Part shown: one piece after another, positions 26,246-35,314 of the stretch
How the letters are laid out: every line of letters begins with the position of its first letter
Numbering within the stretch: the first letter of the stretch is position 1
Assembly: GCF_013409985.1 (NCBI RefSeq)
Contig: NZ_JACCBY010000002.1
Span: forward strand, 620,001-684,000
From: Sphingomonas melonis
GTDB lineage: Bacteria > Pseudomonadota > Alphaproteobacteria > Sphingomonadales > Sphingomonadaceae
DNA length: 64,000 bases
Reading direction: 5' to 3'
The notes under the pieces: model-generated
What the model saw: the letters and a program-made list of their open reading frames with translations, nothing else
Told to the model about the DNA's origin: nothing
Databases searched by the model: none
Translations under genes and position numbers: made by a program

Positions 26246-27410
26246 GGTCCCACGCCGCCGGAGGACGGATCGGCACATGATCCTCGCGGATTTCGGCCGC
26301 GCCCGCCGCCATCGCCGCCGAGGCGACCGCCGCCTCCTGACGATCCGCCTCGACCCAGTCGACCAGCAGCGTCAGCACCCGCCGCAGCGCGCCCTCCTGC
26401 TGATTGACCCGTGCCTCCAGCGCGGCGATGCGCGCCTCGACCGCAGCCGGCAGGGGTTGCGCCCTGTGCTCCGCATCGGGTTCCGGCGCGGCGGGGGCCG
26501 TGGGAGCGGCGCGCGGCACGAAGCGTCGCACCGAGCTATCCGCCTCGACCGCGACCGGCTCCGGCGCGATCGCCGCCGGTTCGTTGGCCTGCATCGGCAG
26601 ATCGCCGTTGAGGTCGCCGAGCACCTGGCGCACGACGGGACCGTCGATGATCCCCAGCCCCTCGACCGCGGCGTGCAGCATCACCCGCCCGGCCAGCTGG
26701 TTGAGCCGCCGCGGCACGCCGCCCGATCCTTCGTACAGCGCCGCAAAGGCATCCGCGGCGAAGTCGGGCCGCCCCTGCCAGCCGACCACCGACAGCCGGT
26801 GCGCGATATAGTCGGCGACCTCATGCGCCTCCATCGGGTCGAGGTGATGGATGGCGATCACCCGCTGGCGCAATTGCTCCAGCCGGTCCGAGCCGTGCAG
26901 CCGCTCGCGGAATTCGGGCTGGCCGAGCAGCAGGATCTGCAACAGCGCATGGCCGCCGGCCTGGAAGTTGGACAGCATGCGCAATTCTTCGAGCGAGTCG
27001 ATCGGCAGCGCCTGCGCCTCGTCGACGATCAGCAGCGTCCGCCGCCCCGACCGCGCCACCGCGTGCAGGCCGCGTTCGATCGCGGTCAGCAGCTGCGCCT
27101 TGGCCAGCCCCTGCGGATCGACGCCCAGCCCGGTCGCGACAATGCGCAGCAGGTCGTCGGCGGGGATCGCGGTCGAGACGATGGTGATGACGTTGAGCGC
27201 CGCGGGATCGACCTGCGCGGTCAGGTGGCCAACCAGCGTCGTCTTGCCCGCGCCGATATCGCCGGTGACGACGACGAAACCCTCGCCCTGCGCCAGGCCA
27301 TAGCCGAGATAGGCCATTGCCTTGCGATGCGTCGCCGTCTCATACCAGAAGCGCGCGTCGGGCGTCAGCTGGAACGGCCGCCCCGATAATCCGAAATGCG
27401 CGTCGTACAT
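26235..27410 (-). CDS. XrtA/PEP-CTERM-associated AAA ATPase
   Basis: A 391-residue ExeA/GspA-like ATPase (TIGR03015). It starts MYDAHFGLSGRPFQLTPDAR, with Walker A VTGDIGAGKTTLV (about 48-60), Walker B TLLIVDEAQALP and sensor LLGQPEF. Residues about 10-265 form the AAA domain. The last 120 residues are Ala/Pro/Glu-rich with no clear fold. In XrtA loci it is proposed to energise polymer assembly or export. It begins 12 bp after the stop of the beta-barrel gene. The family is secure; the role is inferred from context. Confidence 0.88.
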   Translation of the reverse strand: MYDAHFGLSGRPFQLTPDARFWYETATHRKAMAYLGYGLAQGEGFVVVTGDIGAGKTTLVGHLTAQVDPAALNVITIVSTAIPADDLLRIVATGLGVDPQGLAKAQLLTAIERGLHAVARSGRRTLLIVDEAQALPIDSLEELRMLSNFQAGGHALLQILLLGQPEFRERLHGSDRLEQLRQRVIAIHHLDPMEAHEVADYIAHRLSVVGWQGRPDFAADAFAALYEGSGGVPRRLNQLAGRVMLHAAVEGLGIIDGPVVRQVLGDLNGDLPMQANEPAAIAPEPVAVEADSSVRRFVPRAAPTAPAAPEPDAEHRAQPLPAAVEARIAALEARVNQQEGALRRVLTLLVDWVEADRQEAAVASAAMAAGAAEIREDHVPIRPPAAWDHAA

Positions 27411-27422
27411 ATGCCGATGCCC

Positions 27423-29027
27423 TTAGAACGAGTAGCGCGCGGCAAGCAGTGCCTGCGCCGACCAAGCGGTATCCACGTCGCCGGTATCGAAGGCGTAAAC
27501 GCCCGCGCTCGCCGTGGTGGTGATCCGTCCGAAACTGCGACCATAGCTCGCCGTACCGCCATAGGACCAGAGGCCCGCGGTCCGCGCGATGCCCGATTCA
27601 TAGTAATTGACGAACAGATTGGCATTGAACGTCGACAGCGCGGTCAGCGTCCGGTTGAAGAACAGCTGGCCATAGGCGCTCTGGTCCTCGACCCCGTACA
27701 GCGTCACGCCCGGCACCGCCTCCCGGTCGAACAGCTTGCGACTGGCATAGCCGACCCCGCCGCCGAAGGTGGACCGCCCGCGCGTGATCGACAGCACCGC
27801 ATCGAGCCCGCGCGCGCGATAGCTCGCGGTCGAGATCGACTGGAACACGTCGTTGAGGCAGCCGCCCGGCGTCGATCCGCTCGTCGAGAAGATGCAGCCG
27901 TTATATTGCTGGGTGAAGGCGTCGCGCGCCGACAGAAAGCTGGTCGGCAGGTTGGCAAGCCCGGTACGCAACTGCCGGCCGAAGGTGGTGACGCTGTCAT
28001 AGACGTCGGCGGCAAAGCCGACCTGCTCCGACGCCTGATAGGTGAGCAATCCGGTATAGCTCAGCGAACCGTAACGCTCGCCGACCCGCGCCTCCGCCGA
28101 CAGCCGCCGGTTCGGGCGCCACACCACGCCGGCGTCGTAATAGACGCCATCGGTGCGATAGGCGATCTGGCGCGGCGCCGCCGGATCGGTGACGAACCGC
28201 CCGTCGCGGTCGACCAGCGGGCCGCCCGCGGCGTCGCGGAGCGCGGCGCGGCTGCTCGTCTCGACCCGCTCGTAGCCGATCCCCGCAGTCAGGGCGACAT
28301 AGGGCGAGACCGGCGCCAGCACGTCGCCGCGCACCCGCCAGCTCTGGTAGCGGCCGTCGAGCTGCCCGGCATCCTCACGTTCCCAGCCGCCACTCGCGGT
28401 CAGGCCGACCGGCAGCACCTGCCCCGGCCGGACGCTGGCACTGGCGCCCACCGCCTGACCGAACGAATCGTCGTAATAATCCAGCCGCGGCTGCCCGGCC
28501 GCCAGGCCGGTGAAGCTCGGCGTCTCGACCTTGGTATAGCCCGCCTGATAGCTCGCCGCGATCGCCACCGGCCCGGCCTGCGTCGCATAGCGGGGGCCGC
28601 CGTACACCGCATAGACCTGGCTGATATTGTCGACGTTGCCGACCAGCACGCCGGGCGCCGCGCCGCGGATGTCGGACCGGCTGCGCGTCGCGATGCCGCC
28701 CCCCTCCAGCGTCAGCCCGCGCGCGACCTGCGCCGAGACGCGGGCGAGGCCGGTGTGAATGGCGTCGTCGCCGACCCGGTCGTCCCAGGCGATGCGCCGC
28801 TCGTAGCGATAGGACAATTGCCCGGTGAGGCGCGCGCTGCTCGCCGCCACGTCGATCCCCGCCGCGATCGTCGAATAGGTCAGCACGTCGCCGGAATTGA
28901 GGTCGGCATCGAGCACCTGCCCCAGCTCGATATAGGGCACCGCTCTCAACTGCCGGCTCTGCGCCGCCGCGCCGCCGGCCGCGACCAGCGCACCCGCCGC
29001 CAGTCCGACCGACAGCGTCCGTATCAC
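27423..29027 (-). CDS. XrtA-system outer-membrane beta-barrel protein (TIGR03016-like)
   Basis: A 534-residue protein with a signal peptide (start MIRTLSVGLAAGALVAAGGA, cut after AAAQ). The mature chain has many alternating amphipathic strands and ends in ALLAARYSF, the C-terminal phenylalanine expected of outer-membrane barrels. It contains two cysteines in NGCIFSTSGSTPGGCLNDVF. TIGR03016-type proteins sit at this place in XrtA loci and may form the outer-membrane pore for the polymer. The start is GTG at 29027 within GTGA, overlapping the kinase stop. Confidence 0.82.
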   Translation of the reverse strand: MIRTLSVGLAAGALVAAGGAAAQSRQLRAVPYIELGQVLDADLNSGDVLTYSTIAAGIDVAASSARLTGQLSYRYERRIAWDDRVGDDAIHTGLARVSAQVARGLTLEGGGIATRSRSDIRGAAPGVLVGNVDNISQVYAVYGGPRYATQAGPVAIAASYQAGYTKVETPSFTGLAAGQPRLDYYDDSFGQAVGASASVRPGQVLPVGLTASGGWEREDAGQLDGRYQSWRVRGDVLAPVSPYVALTAGIGYERVETSSRAALRDAAGGPLVDRDGRFVTDPAAPRQIAYRTDGVYYDAGVVWRPNRRLSAEARVGERYGSLSYTGLLTYQASEQVGFAADVYDSVTTFGRQLRTGLANLPTSFLSARDAFTQQYNGCIFSTSGSTPGGCLNDVFQSISTASYRARGLDAVLSITRGRSTFGGGVGYASRKLFDREAVPGVTLYGVEDQSAYGQLFFNRTLTALSTFNANLFVNYYESGIARTAGLWSYGGTASYGRSFGRITTTASAGVYAFDTGDVDTAWSAQALLAARYSF

Positions 29028-30064
29028 TTGCCGGGCTCCTGCCCGTAATAAGTGCCGTAGCGGTGCCCGCCGGGCACGAACGACACCGCGTTGAGCACCA
29101 GCGCGATCTCGTCGCAGCCGTCGAGCCGCTGCACCGCCTCGCGCAGTTCGCTTTCGGGCGTGCGATCGGCCCGCACCACCAGCACCACCTGCCCGACCAG
29201 CATCGCCAGCACCGCCGCGGGCGACGCCGCCAGCGCGGGCGGCGAATCGAACAGGATGATGCGGCGTGGATTGGCTTCCAGCAGCCGCGCCAGCACGTCG
29301 CGCGTCCGCGCCGAGGCGAGCAATTCGGTATCGGTCGCGGTCTTGGTCCCGGCGGGCAGGATCGACAGGCCGCCGACGTCGGTACGGATCACCAGGCTCT
29401 CGACATCGATCCGGCTGTCGGCAAGCGCGTCGAGCAGCCCCGGCTGTTCGGCAAGGCCGAGCTGCGCGAGCACGTCTGGCTTGGCGAAATCGGCATCGAC
29501 CAGCAGCACCTCGGTATCCCGCTCCGCCGCCATCGACAGCGCCAGGTTGACCGCGCAGAAGGTCTTGCCGTCGCCCGGCCGCGCCGAACAGATCAGCGCG
29601 GTGCGCGCCTTGTCGCGCGCCTCCGCGGCGCCGCGTCCGGCGCGTGCGATGCGTTCGCGAGTGATCAGCAATTGCCGCTTGATCAGCCGGAATTCCTCGG
29701 CGAGTGGCCCGACCGGCGCGCCCGGCACGATCATCCCCGCCTCGGCGAGCATGCCGCGGTCGATCCCGGCGATATCGGTCAGCTCGGGCGTGTCGTAGAA
29801 GGCTGCGGGCAGCTCCTGCCCGACCGGTGCACGCAATTCCGCGGGGATGGCGAGGAAGGTCGGATCGGCGGCCGGATCGGCCGCGTCCCACGTATCGACC
29901 GGCGGCGGCGGCGGTGCCACCGCCTCGGGCGCCGCCAGGTCCGGCAGCGGCGTCCGCCGGCGCAGGTGCGAGCCGAAATCATAGACGCGCGCGGCGCGCT
30001 CCAGCAGCGATTCGCCCTGATCCGGTGCCTGCGTCATCCCGTCGTCCTGTCGCAGCCCGCTCAT
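29024..30064 (-). CDS. XrtA-locus tyrosine autokinase (BY-kinase)
   Basis: A 346-residue BY-kinase cytoplasmic domain (TIGR03018). Walker A is CSARPGDGKTF (about 159-169), Walker A' is VLLVDADF (about 186-193), and IILFDSPPAL is the Walker B. The C-terminus has a tyrosine cluster RYGTYYGQE (Tyr336, 339, 340), the sites of autophosphorylation. About 110 N-terminal residues are Pro/Ala-rich. It works with the chain-length determinant encoded upstream, with which it overlaps by ATGA; together they equal one Wzc. It controls polymer length and export. Confidence 0.9.
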   Translation of the reverse strand: MSGLRQDDGMTQAPDQGESLLERAARVYDFGSHLRRRTPLPDLAAPEAVAPPPPPVDTWDAADPAADPTFLAIPAELRAPVGQELPAAFYDTPELTDIAGIDRGMLAEAGMIVPGAPVGPLAEEFRLIKRQLLITRERIARAGRGAAEARDKARTALICSARPGDGKTFCAVNLALSMAAERDTEVLLVDADFAKPDVLAQLGLAEQPGLLDALADSRIDVESLVIRTDVGGLSILPAGTKTATDTELLASARTRDVLARLLEANPRRIILFDSPPALAASPAAVLAMLVGQVVLVVRADRTPESELREAVQRLDGCDEIALVLNAVSFVPGGHRYGTYYGQEPGK

Positions 30065-31572
30065 GCCGCCATCCCCCGTTGCAGCACTTCGACGCCGAGC
30101 AGCAGCACATAGGCCGCGACCAGCCCGGCGGTGCCGCCCAGGAACAGCTTGAGCCGTTTGGCGCGGTGTTCAGACTGGACGCGGGTCACCACCTCACCGA
30201 TCGACCCGATCACCGGCATGCCCGTCGCCTTCTCCAGCCGCGGCCCGGTCGCGAAGGTCGCGCGCAGCTGGCCGAGCGCGAAGGCGGCGCCGATGCCCGC
30301 CGCCAGCCCGGCGATCAGCACGCCGGTGAGCAGCAGCATCCGGTTGGGCGCGGTCGGCGCGCGCGGCATCGTCGGCGGGTCGATGACCGAGAATTTGACG
30401 GTGTCGGTCTGCGTCTGCGCCTGGCCGCGCAGCGCGATCTGCTGCCGCTGGGTCAGCAGCTGGTCATATTGGTCCTTGAGCACCTGATAGTCGCGATCGA
30501 TCTGGCCCTGCTCCGCCGCTACTTCGGGATCGCCCGACAATTTGGCGTTGAGCTGTTCGAGATCGCCCTGCAACTGCGCCTTGCGCATCCGGAGCGCCGC
30601 CACCGCCGACTGCTTGTCCGCCACCATCGACTGGAGCGAGAGGTACAGCGGATTGGGCGTGCCGGCGCTGCCGCCGCCCATCGGCTCGCCGCGCGCGGTC
30701 GCCTGCGCCGCCGCAAGCTGCCGCTTGAGCGCCACCACGTCGGGATGCTGATCGGTGTAGCCACGCGCGCGCGCATCGGCGAGCTGGCCCTGGATCGCGT
30801 TGAGCGCGGCACGCGCCGGCCCCGCCGATGCGCCGTTCGCGCCGGGGATCGTCGCCGGCGTGCCCGCCATCTGGCCCTGTACCGCGGCGAGGCTCGACTG
30901 CGCCGCGGCGAGGTCGCTGTCGACCTGCGCCATCTGGCTGCGCGATGCGCCGATCCGGTCGCTCACCGATCCGGTGCCGGGCAGCGCGCCGAGGTAGCGC
31001 GTCTGGAAGTCCGCGCGCTTGGCGTCGGCATCGGCAAGCTGCTTCTGCAACTGGTCGAGCTGCTTGTTGAGGAAGTCCAGGCTCTGCGTCGTCTGGTTGC
31101 GGTCGCGGCCCAGATTCTGCTCGACGAAGATGTCGATCAGCTTCTGGGTGATCGCCCGCGCCAGCTTCGGGCTCGCGGCGGTCGTCGTGATCTGGAACAG
31201 ATTGTCCTGCTGGCTGTCGACCTTGATCGCATTGGCGAGGCCGGCGACGCGATCGGCGACGTCGCGATCGCTCGACACCGTCTGCGCCAGATCGGTGCCG
31301 CGCACCACCTTCTCCAGATTGACCGCGCTGATCAGCGTCTGGCGGATCGTGTCGACGTCCTTCTGCTGCGTCTGCGCCGGCGCATCCATCGAGGCGGGCA
31401 GGATCGACTGCATCTGCACGAAGACGCGCGCGCGCGATTCGTAGCGGCTCGGCATCTGGCTCACGACGAACCAGCCGGCGACGCACACGCCCCACGCCAC
31501 CGCCAGCGCCAGCCAGCGCCGCGTCCAGATCGCATGCAGCGCCAGCCGCGCCTCGTCGTACAGGCCGTTCAT
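30061..31572 (-). CDS. XrtA-system polysaccharide chain-length determinant (Wzz/PCP)
   Basis: A 503-residue polysaccharide co-polymerase (TIGR03007). It has an N-terminal membrane segment (WLALAVAWGVCVAGWFVVSQ), a long periplasmic coiled-coil region (for example LDFLNKQLDQLQKQLADADA) and a C-terminal membrane segment (MLLLTGVLIAGLAAGIGAAF) preceded by the Pro-rich DPPTMPRAPTAP. It spans the inner membrane and sets polymer length with the autokinase. ATG at 31572 fits the family start; its ribosome site is weak. The 121 bp between it and the exporter gene hold no other gene. Confidence 0.88.
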   Translation of the reverse strand: MNGLYDEARLALHAIWTRRWLALAVAWGVCVAGWFVVSQMPSRYESRARVFVQMQSILPASMDAPAQTQQKDVDTIRQTLISAVNLEKVVRGTDLAQTVSSDRDVADRVAGLANAIKVDSQQDNLFQITTTAASPKLARAITQKLIDIFVEQNLGRDRNQTTQSLDFLNKQLDQLQKQLADADAKRADFQTRYLGALPGTGSVSDRIGASRSQMAQVDSDLAAAQSSLAAVQGQMAGTPATIPGANGASAGPARAALNAIQGQLADARARGYTDQHPDVVALKRQLAAAQATARGEPMGGGSAGTPNPLYLSLQSMVADKQSAVAALRMRKAQLQGDLEQLNAKLSGDPEVAAEQGQIDRDYQVLKDQYDQLLTQRQQIALRGQAQTQTDTVKFSVIDPPTMPRAPTAPNRMLLLTGVLIAGLAAGIGAAFALGQLRATFATGPRLEKATGMPVIGSIGEVVTRVQSEHRAKRLKLFLGGTAGLVAAYVLLLGVEVLQRGMAA

Positions 31573-31693
31573 CGCGCGATGGCCCGGTCGAACGCGAACG
31601 CCGCCACGCCGCACCGTCCGCGGCGCAGCACGGCGAGCCGCGCGGCCTCCGCCGGTCTGCGGCCGAAGGCAAGCAGGACAGACCCGGCCATGC

Positions 31694-32338
31694 TCAGAAC
31701 ATCGACTCGGGGATGATGATCACATCGCCCGGTTGCAGACTGACGTTGGCGCGCGAATCGCCCTTCTTCAGCAGATCGGCGATCGCCAGCTTATACTCCT
31801 GCTGCGCCCCGGCCTTGCGGTCGTGCCGGACCAGCTTGGCCTTGTTGCCCGCGGCAAATTGGTTGAGCCCGCCGACCGCGATCATCGCGTCGAGCAGCGT
31901 CATGTTGGCGCGATAGGGGATCGAGGCGGGCTTTTCGGTCGCGCCGATGATCCGCACCTGCTGGCTGTACGTACCCGAGAAATTCTCGACGATCACCGAG
32001 ACGATCGGGTCCTTCACATATTGGCCCAGCGCCTGCTTCATGTCGGCGGCAAGCACCGATGGGGTCTTGCCGACCGCGGGCATGTCGTTGATCAGCGGCG
32101 TGGTGATGCGGCCGTCGGGGCGCACCTGCACCTTCGCCGACAGTTCCGGATTGCGCCACACGAAGACGTTGAGCTGGTCGAGCGGCCCGATGACATATTC
32201 CTCGCCGGGCTGCTCCTTGCTCGCGACATAGGTCGCGGGCGGCAGCGCCGGTCCGCTGGCGCTGCTCGCGCAGCCGCCAAGCACCGACGCCGCGGCACCG
32301 ACGGCGAGCAGGACACGGACGGGAACACCGGAACGCAT
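31694..32338 (-). CDS. XrtA-system polysaccharide export lipoprotein (Wza type)
   Basis: A 214-residue lipoprotein. The signal peptide MRSGVPVRVLLAVGAAASVL ends in the lipobox LGGC. It contains the export-domain hallmarks GEEYVIGPLDQLNVFVWRNP, VRPDGRITTPL, and a SLBB part with VGGLNQFA and LQPGDVIIIPESMF. It belongs to the XrtA subtype (TIGR03027-like) and probably forms the outer-membrane or periplasmic channel. An AGGAGA lies 7 nt upstream of the ATG at 32338. It is the first gene of the ten-gene minus-strand XrtA chain, so the promoter should lie between 32339 and 32500. Confidence 0.88.
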   Translation of the reverse strand: MRSGVPVRVLLAVGAAASVLGGCASSASGPALPPATYVASKEQPGEEYVIGPLDQLNVFVWRNPELSAKVQVRPDGRITTPLINDMPAVGKTPSVLAADMKQALGQYVKDPIVSVIVENFSGTYSQQVRIIGATEKPASIPYRANMTLLDAMIAVGGLNQFAAGNKAKLVRHDRKAGAQQEYKLAIADLLKKGDSRANVSLQPGDVIIIPESMF

Positions 32339-32502
32339 AATCTTCTCCTGACCCCCAGACGCACGGTCGCATCGCAAGGCGGGCGCGTGCGGCACGCCAT
32401 GGGGCGGGAGACGTGAAGATAGCGTTAGGAACGCTAATTCAACGATTTCGCGAACATCCGAGCGCCCTCCCCAAGGCCGCCGGCCTGCGTTATCATGAAG
32501 CG

Positions 32503-32937
32503 ATGATCCGTGCGCTGCTTTTGGTGACCGCCATGTTCACCGTCGCCAATCCCGTTTCGGCACAGTCGGCGCCACCGCTGACCGAGCTGCGCATCGCCGC
32601 GGTCAGTTCGATGACCCAGTCCGAACGGATCGCACCGGACCAGCAGCAGACCCTGCGCCGCCACAGCGGACCGGTCACCCTGGTGGTTCTGGAAAAGGGT
32701 ATCGGCCGCGCCCGCCTGCTCCGGGTCGACGGCGTCGTCACCGCTGCGGAGTCGAGCCAGCGCCTGCTCTGCGGCACCGCGGTCACGGCCGGCGCCTGCC
32801 ACCCCGGCGACAGCGCCACCGGCATCGAGACGACCTATCATCTCGGCCCGCTGCCGTCCGGCACGACGCTGACGGTGCAGGACACGTCCGCGACGCTGCC
32901 GGCGCGTACATTGTCGGCGGAGATCGTCCTGCGCTGA
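32503..32937 (+). CDS. Exported hypothetical protein
   Basis: A 144-residue protein with a signal peptide (MIRALLLVTAMFTVANPVSA, cut before QSAPP). The mature chain is beta-rich with two cysteines (RLLCGTAVTAGACHPGD) that may form a disulfide. No family is recognised. It is divergent from the XrtA operon and convergent with the membrane-barrel gene. It does not end in a PEP-CTERM tail (the last residues are SAEIVLR), so it is not an exosortase substrate. Confidence 0.55.
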   Translation: MIRALLLVTAMFTVANPVSAQSAPPLTELRIAAVSSMTQSERIAPDQQQTLRRHSGPVTLVVLEKGIGRARLLRVDGVVTAAESSQRLLCGTAVTAGACHPGDSATGIETTYHLGPLPSGTTLTVQDTSATLPARTLSAEIVLR

Positions 32938-32994
32938 CCGCGCGCGCACCTGCCTCGGCCGGCACCGACGACGCGGCCGCTGGGGGTGCGACCA

Positions 32995-33027
32995 TCGCCC
33001 CTCCCCCGCGGCGCGGAGAAGGGGCGA
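32995..33027. terminator. Hairpin between convergent genes
   Basis: TCGCCCCT and AGGGGCGA pair with 17 nt between them, in the 96-bp gap between two convergent stops. It is probably a bidirectional terminator. Confidence 0.5.
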
Positions 33028-33033
33028 CCCGGA

Positions 33034-33702
33034 TCAGAAGTGATAGCCCGCGGTCAGCTGCAGGATCGGATAGACCTTATACGACTCGGCATCCTCCTCC
33101 AGGTTCCGCCGCTCGATCTCGAGATCCTCGGGATCGACACCGCCGTTGCTCGCGGTCAGCGATTTCGCCCGCAGCCCGCCCTGGAACATCGCACCGGCCT
33201 CGATGCCCAGCTTGAGCCCCTTGGTCAGGTGCCCGGCATATCCCAGCGACAGCGTCGGTGCGATCGGCTTGAAATCGGCCTGCGCGTGCAGCGTGCCGAC
33301 CTCGAACGGCGCATAGATGTCGTCGCCGATCTCGGTGAACGTCGTCGGCGTCGCATAGGCATGCGCGTGGTTCTTGTTGAGCCGCGCCCCCGCCGACACA
33401 AAGAACCCGCTGCCACCGACGTGATAGTCGACCATCAGCCCGACCGAGCGGAACCGGCCCTCGCCGCTGTAGGTGATCCCGTCGGCCTCGACCTCGCGCG
33501 ACAGGTTGAGGAAGGTCGCGTTGCCGCGGACCGCGAACTGGTTGCCGAGCGCGACGCTCGCCTCCGGGCCGACGCCCAGCGTGCCGGCGGTGATGCCGAC
33601 CGAAGCCTTGGCAGGCGTGCCACGCGCAAGCGCGGGCGAGGCGACTGCAACGGCAGCCAACGCAAGAACGGCCGACGTGAGCCGGACGGTAGAACGGTAC
33701 AT
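33034..33702 (-). CDS. Outer-membrane beta-barrel protein (OmpW/OmpA-like barrel)
   Basis: A 222-residue protein with a signal peptide (MYRSTVRLTSAVLALAAVAV, cut after ALA). The mature part alternates short strands and turns typical of an eight-stranded barrel: ASVGITAGTLGVGPEASVAL, VGLMVDYHVGGSGFFVSAGA, PTLSLGYAGHLTKGLKLGIE. It ends in LTAGYHF with the terminal Phe that guides barrel assembly. GGGGGACC precedes ATG 33702. The ligand or role is unknown. Confidence 0.75.
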   Translation of the reverse strand: MYRSTVRLTSAVLALAAVAVASPALARGTPAKASVGITAGTLGVGPEASVALGNQFAVRGNATFLNLSREVEADGITYSGEGRFRSVGLMVDYHVGGSGFFVSAGARLNKNHAHAYATPTTFTEIGDDIYAPFEVGTLHAQADFKPIAPTLSLGYAGHLTKGLKLGIEAGAMFQGGLRAKSLTASNGGVDPEDLEIERRNLEEDAESYKVYPILQLTAGYHF

Positions 33703-34099
33703 GGTCCCCCCTAGGGATTGGGACGCAGTCGCGGAAGTCTGCGCCACGGTACGAATGGATGGCCGCGAATCTCGAAAGGACAGGCGCAGGCGACCGCCGC
33801 CCCCGGACGGGGCGCGGCGGACGGCGTCAGCGCAGGATCAGGGCTCCGCCGCGAGGCGCGTCGCGCACGGAGGATGCAGCCCGGCGGTCACCGCGCCGGC
33901 TGGAGATGGACGCCGCCATGTCGGCACGTCCGGAAACGATCGCTGCTGCTGCATTGATCTATTATAGCCGGAGCGGCCGGTTTCGCCGGCTCGCGCGGAA
34001 GAAAAGCACGGTTTTCTGCCGCTGTTTCGGCTAAGCACCGGAACCGGCTACACTCCTGCCCGCGCCGGCATGGCCCCCGCTGCCGCGCGACGCAGCCGC
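33703..34099. other. Intergenic region without a convincing gene
   Basis: About 400 bp upstream of the barrel gene and downstream of the PLP decarboxylase. Open frames here have poor composition and no start signals. A small hairpin (GCCGG/CCGGC) near 33978-33997, followed by an A-rich stretch, is the only structure seen and could end the decarboxylase transcript. Confidence 0.5.
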
Positions 34100-35314
34100 C
34101 TAGCCTGCGACGATCTCCACCGCCGCGGGATGGCCGAGGAACCCCGCCGGGCTCGCCGACGCGCCATAGGCGCCGGCGAGGAACACCGCGATCACGTCGC
34201 CCGGCTCCGCCCGCGGCAGGCCGATCCGGTCGCCGAGCCGGTCGAGCGGCGTACACAGCGGCCCGACCACCGACACCGCCTCCGCCTCCGCCCCATCGAC
34301 GGCGCGCGCCAGCGCGAGCGGATAGTTGCGCCGCACCACCGTGCCGAAATTGCCGCTCGCCGCCAGCTGGTGGTTCAGCCCGCCGTCGGTGACGAGGAAC
34401 GTCTCGCCCTGGCTCTCCTTCCGATCGACGACGCGGGTCAGGTAGACGCCCGCCTCGGCGACCAGCCACCGCCCCAATTCGATCGCGAACCGCGCCGCCC
34501 GCAACACGTCGGTCCGCGCCGCCAGCGCCTCGGCCAGCGCCGCGCCGACCCGCTCGACGTCGAGCGGCACGTCGCCCGCGAAATAGGGGACGCCGAACCC
34601 GCCGCCGAGGTTGACCAGCGGCGGCATCGCCCCCGCCTCCTCGCTCAGCCGCGTCGCCAGCGCCAGCGTCGCCGCCTGCGTCTCGATGATCGCGCCGGCA
34701 TCCAGCGCCTGGCTGCCCGCATAGATGTGGAAGCCGCGCCAGTCCGCGCCAGCGGCGACGATCCGCCGCACCAGCGCCGCCGCGCGCAGCGCATCGACCC
34801 CGAAGGGCGACGGCCGCCCGCCCATCTTCATGCCCGATCCGCGCAGCTCGACATCGGGATTGACCCGCACCGCCAGCCGCGGCGCCACGCCGAGGTCCTC
34901 GCCGAGCCGCAACGCCCGCTCCGCCTCGCCTTCCGATTCGAGGTTGAGCGTCGCGCCGCTGCGGATCGCGCCGATCAGCTCGGCATCGCGCTTGCCCGGG
35001 CCGGCAAAGCTGATCGCCGCCGCGGGCTTGACCGCCAGCGCCGTTTCCAGCTCGCCGCCCGAGGCGACGTCCAATCCGTCGACCAGCGGCGCGATCCGCG
35101 TGAGCAGCGCCGGCAAGGGATTGGCCTTGATCGCATAATGGAGATCGATGCCCGGGAACGCCGCACGGAACCGGTTCACCCGCGCGGCGACGATGCCCGC
35201 ATCATAGACGAACACCGGCGTCTCCGCGGCCCAGTCCGCCGCCGCGGTGCCCGCGATCGTCAGCATGCCGGACTGGCCGGCGAACTCCGCCGGCAGGGGC
35301 CCCATCGGCTTCAT
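34100..35314 (-). CDS. XrtA-associated PLP-dependent decarboxylase
   Basis: A 404-residue fold-type III decarboxylase like diaminopimelate decarboxylase (TIGR03099). The PLP lysine is Lys63 in HYAIKANPLPALL. Others are VASGGELETAL, the GSGMKMGGRPSPFG segment specific to this subtype, HIYAGSQ, LGGGFGVPYF and the C-terminal GPLCTPLDRLGD with the catalytic Cys. It always travels with the acyl-CoA ligase and acyl carrier protein in exosortase A loci; together they may make and load an amine-bearing group. ATG at 35314 overlaps the ligase stop (ATGA). Confidence 0.88.
   Translation of the reverse strand: MKPMGPLPAEFAGQSGMLTIAGTAAADWAAETPVFVYDAGIVAARVNRFRAAFPGIDLHYAIKANPLPALLTRIAPLVDGLDVASGGELETALAVKPAAAISFAGPGKRDAELIGAIRSGATLNLESEGEAERALRLGEDLGVAPRLAVRVNPDVELRGSGMKMGGRPSPFGVDALRAAALVRRIVAAGADWRGFHIYAGSQALDAGAIIETQAATLALATRLSEEAGAMPPLVNLGGGFGVPYFAGDVPLDVERVGAALAEALAARTDVLRAARFAIELGRWLVAEAGVYLTRVVDRKESQGETFLVTDGGLNHQLAASGNFGTVVRRNYPLALARAVDGAEAEAVSVVGPLCTPLDRLGDRIGLPRAEPGDVIAVFLAGAYGASASPAGFLGHPAAVEIVAG

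Noticed and set aside
29028..29891. Barrel-protein frame extending upstream through the kinase gene
   Set aside because: The upstream part is an Arg/Ala-rich shadow of the tyrosine kinase. The signal peptide begins at GTG 29027.
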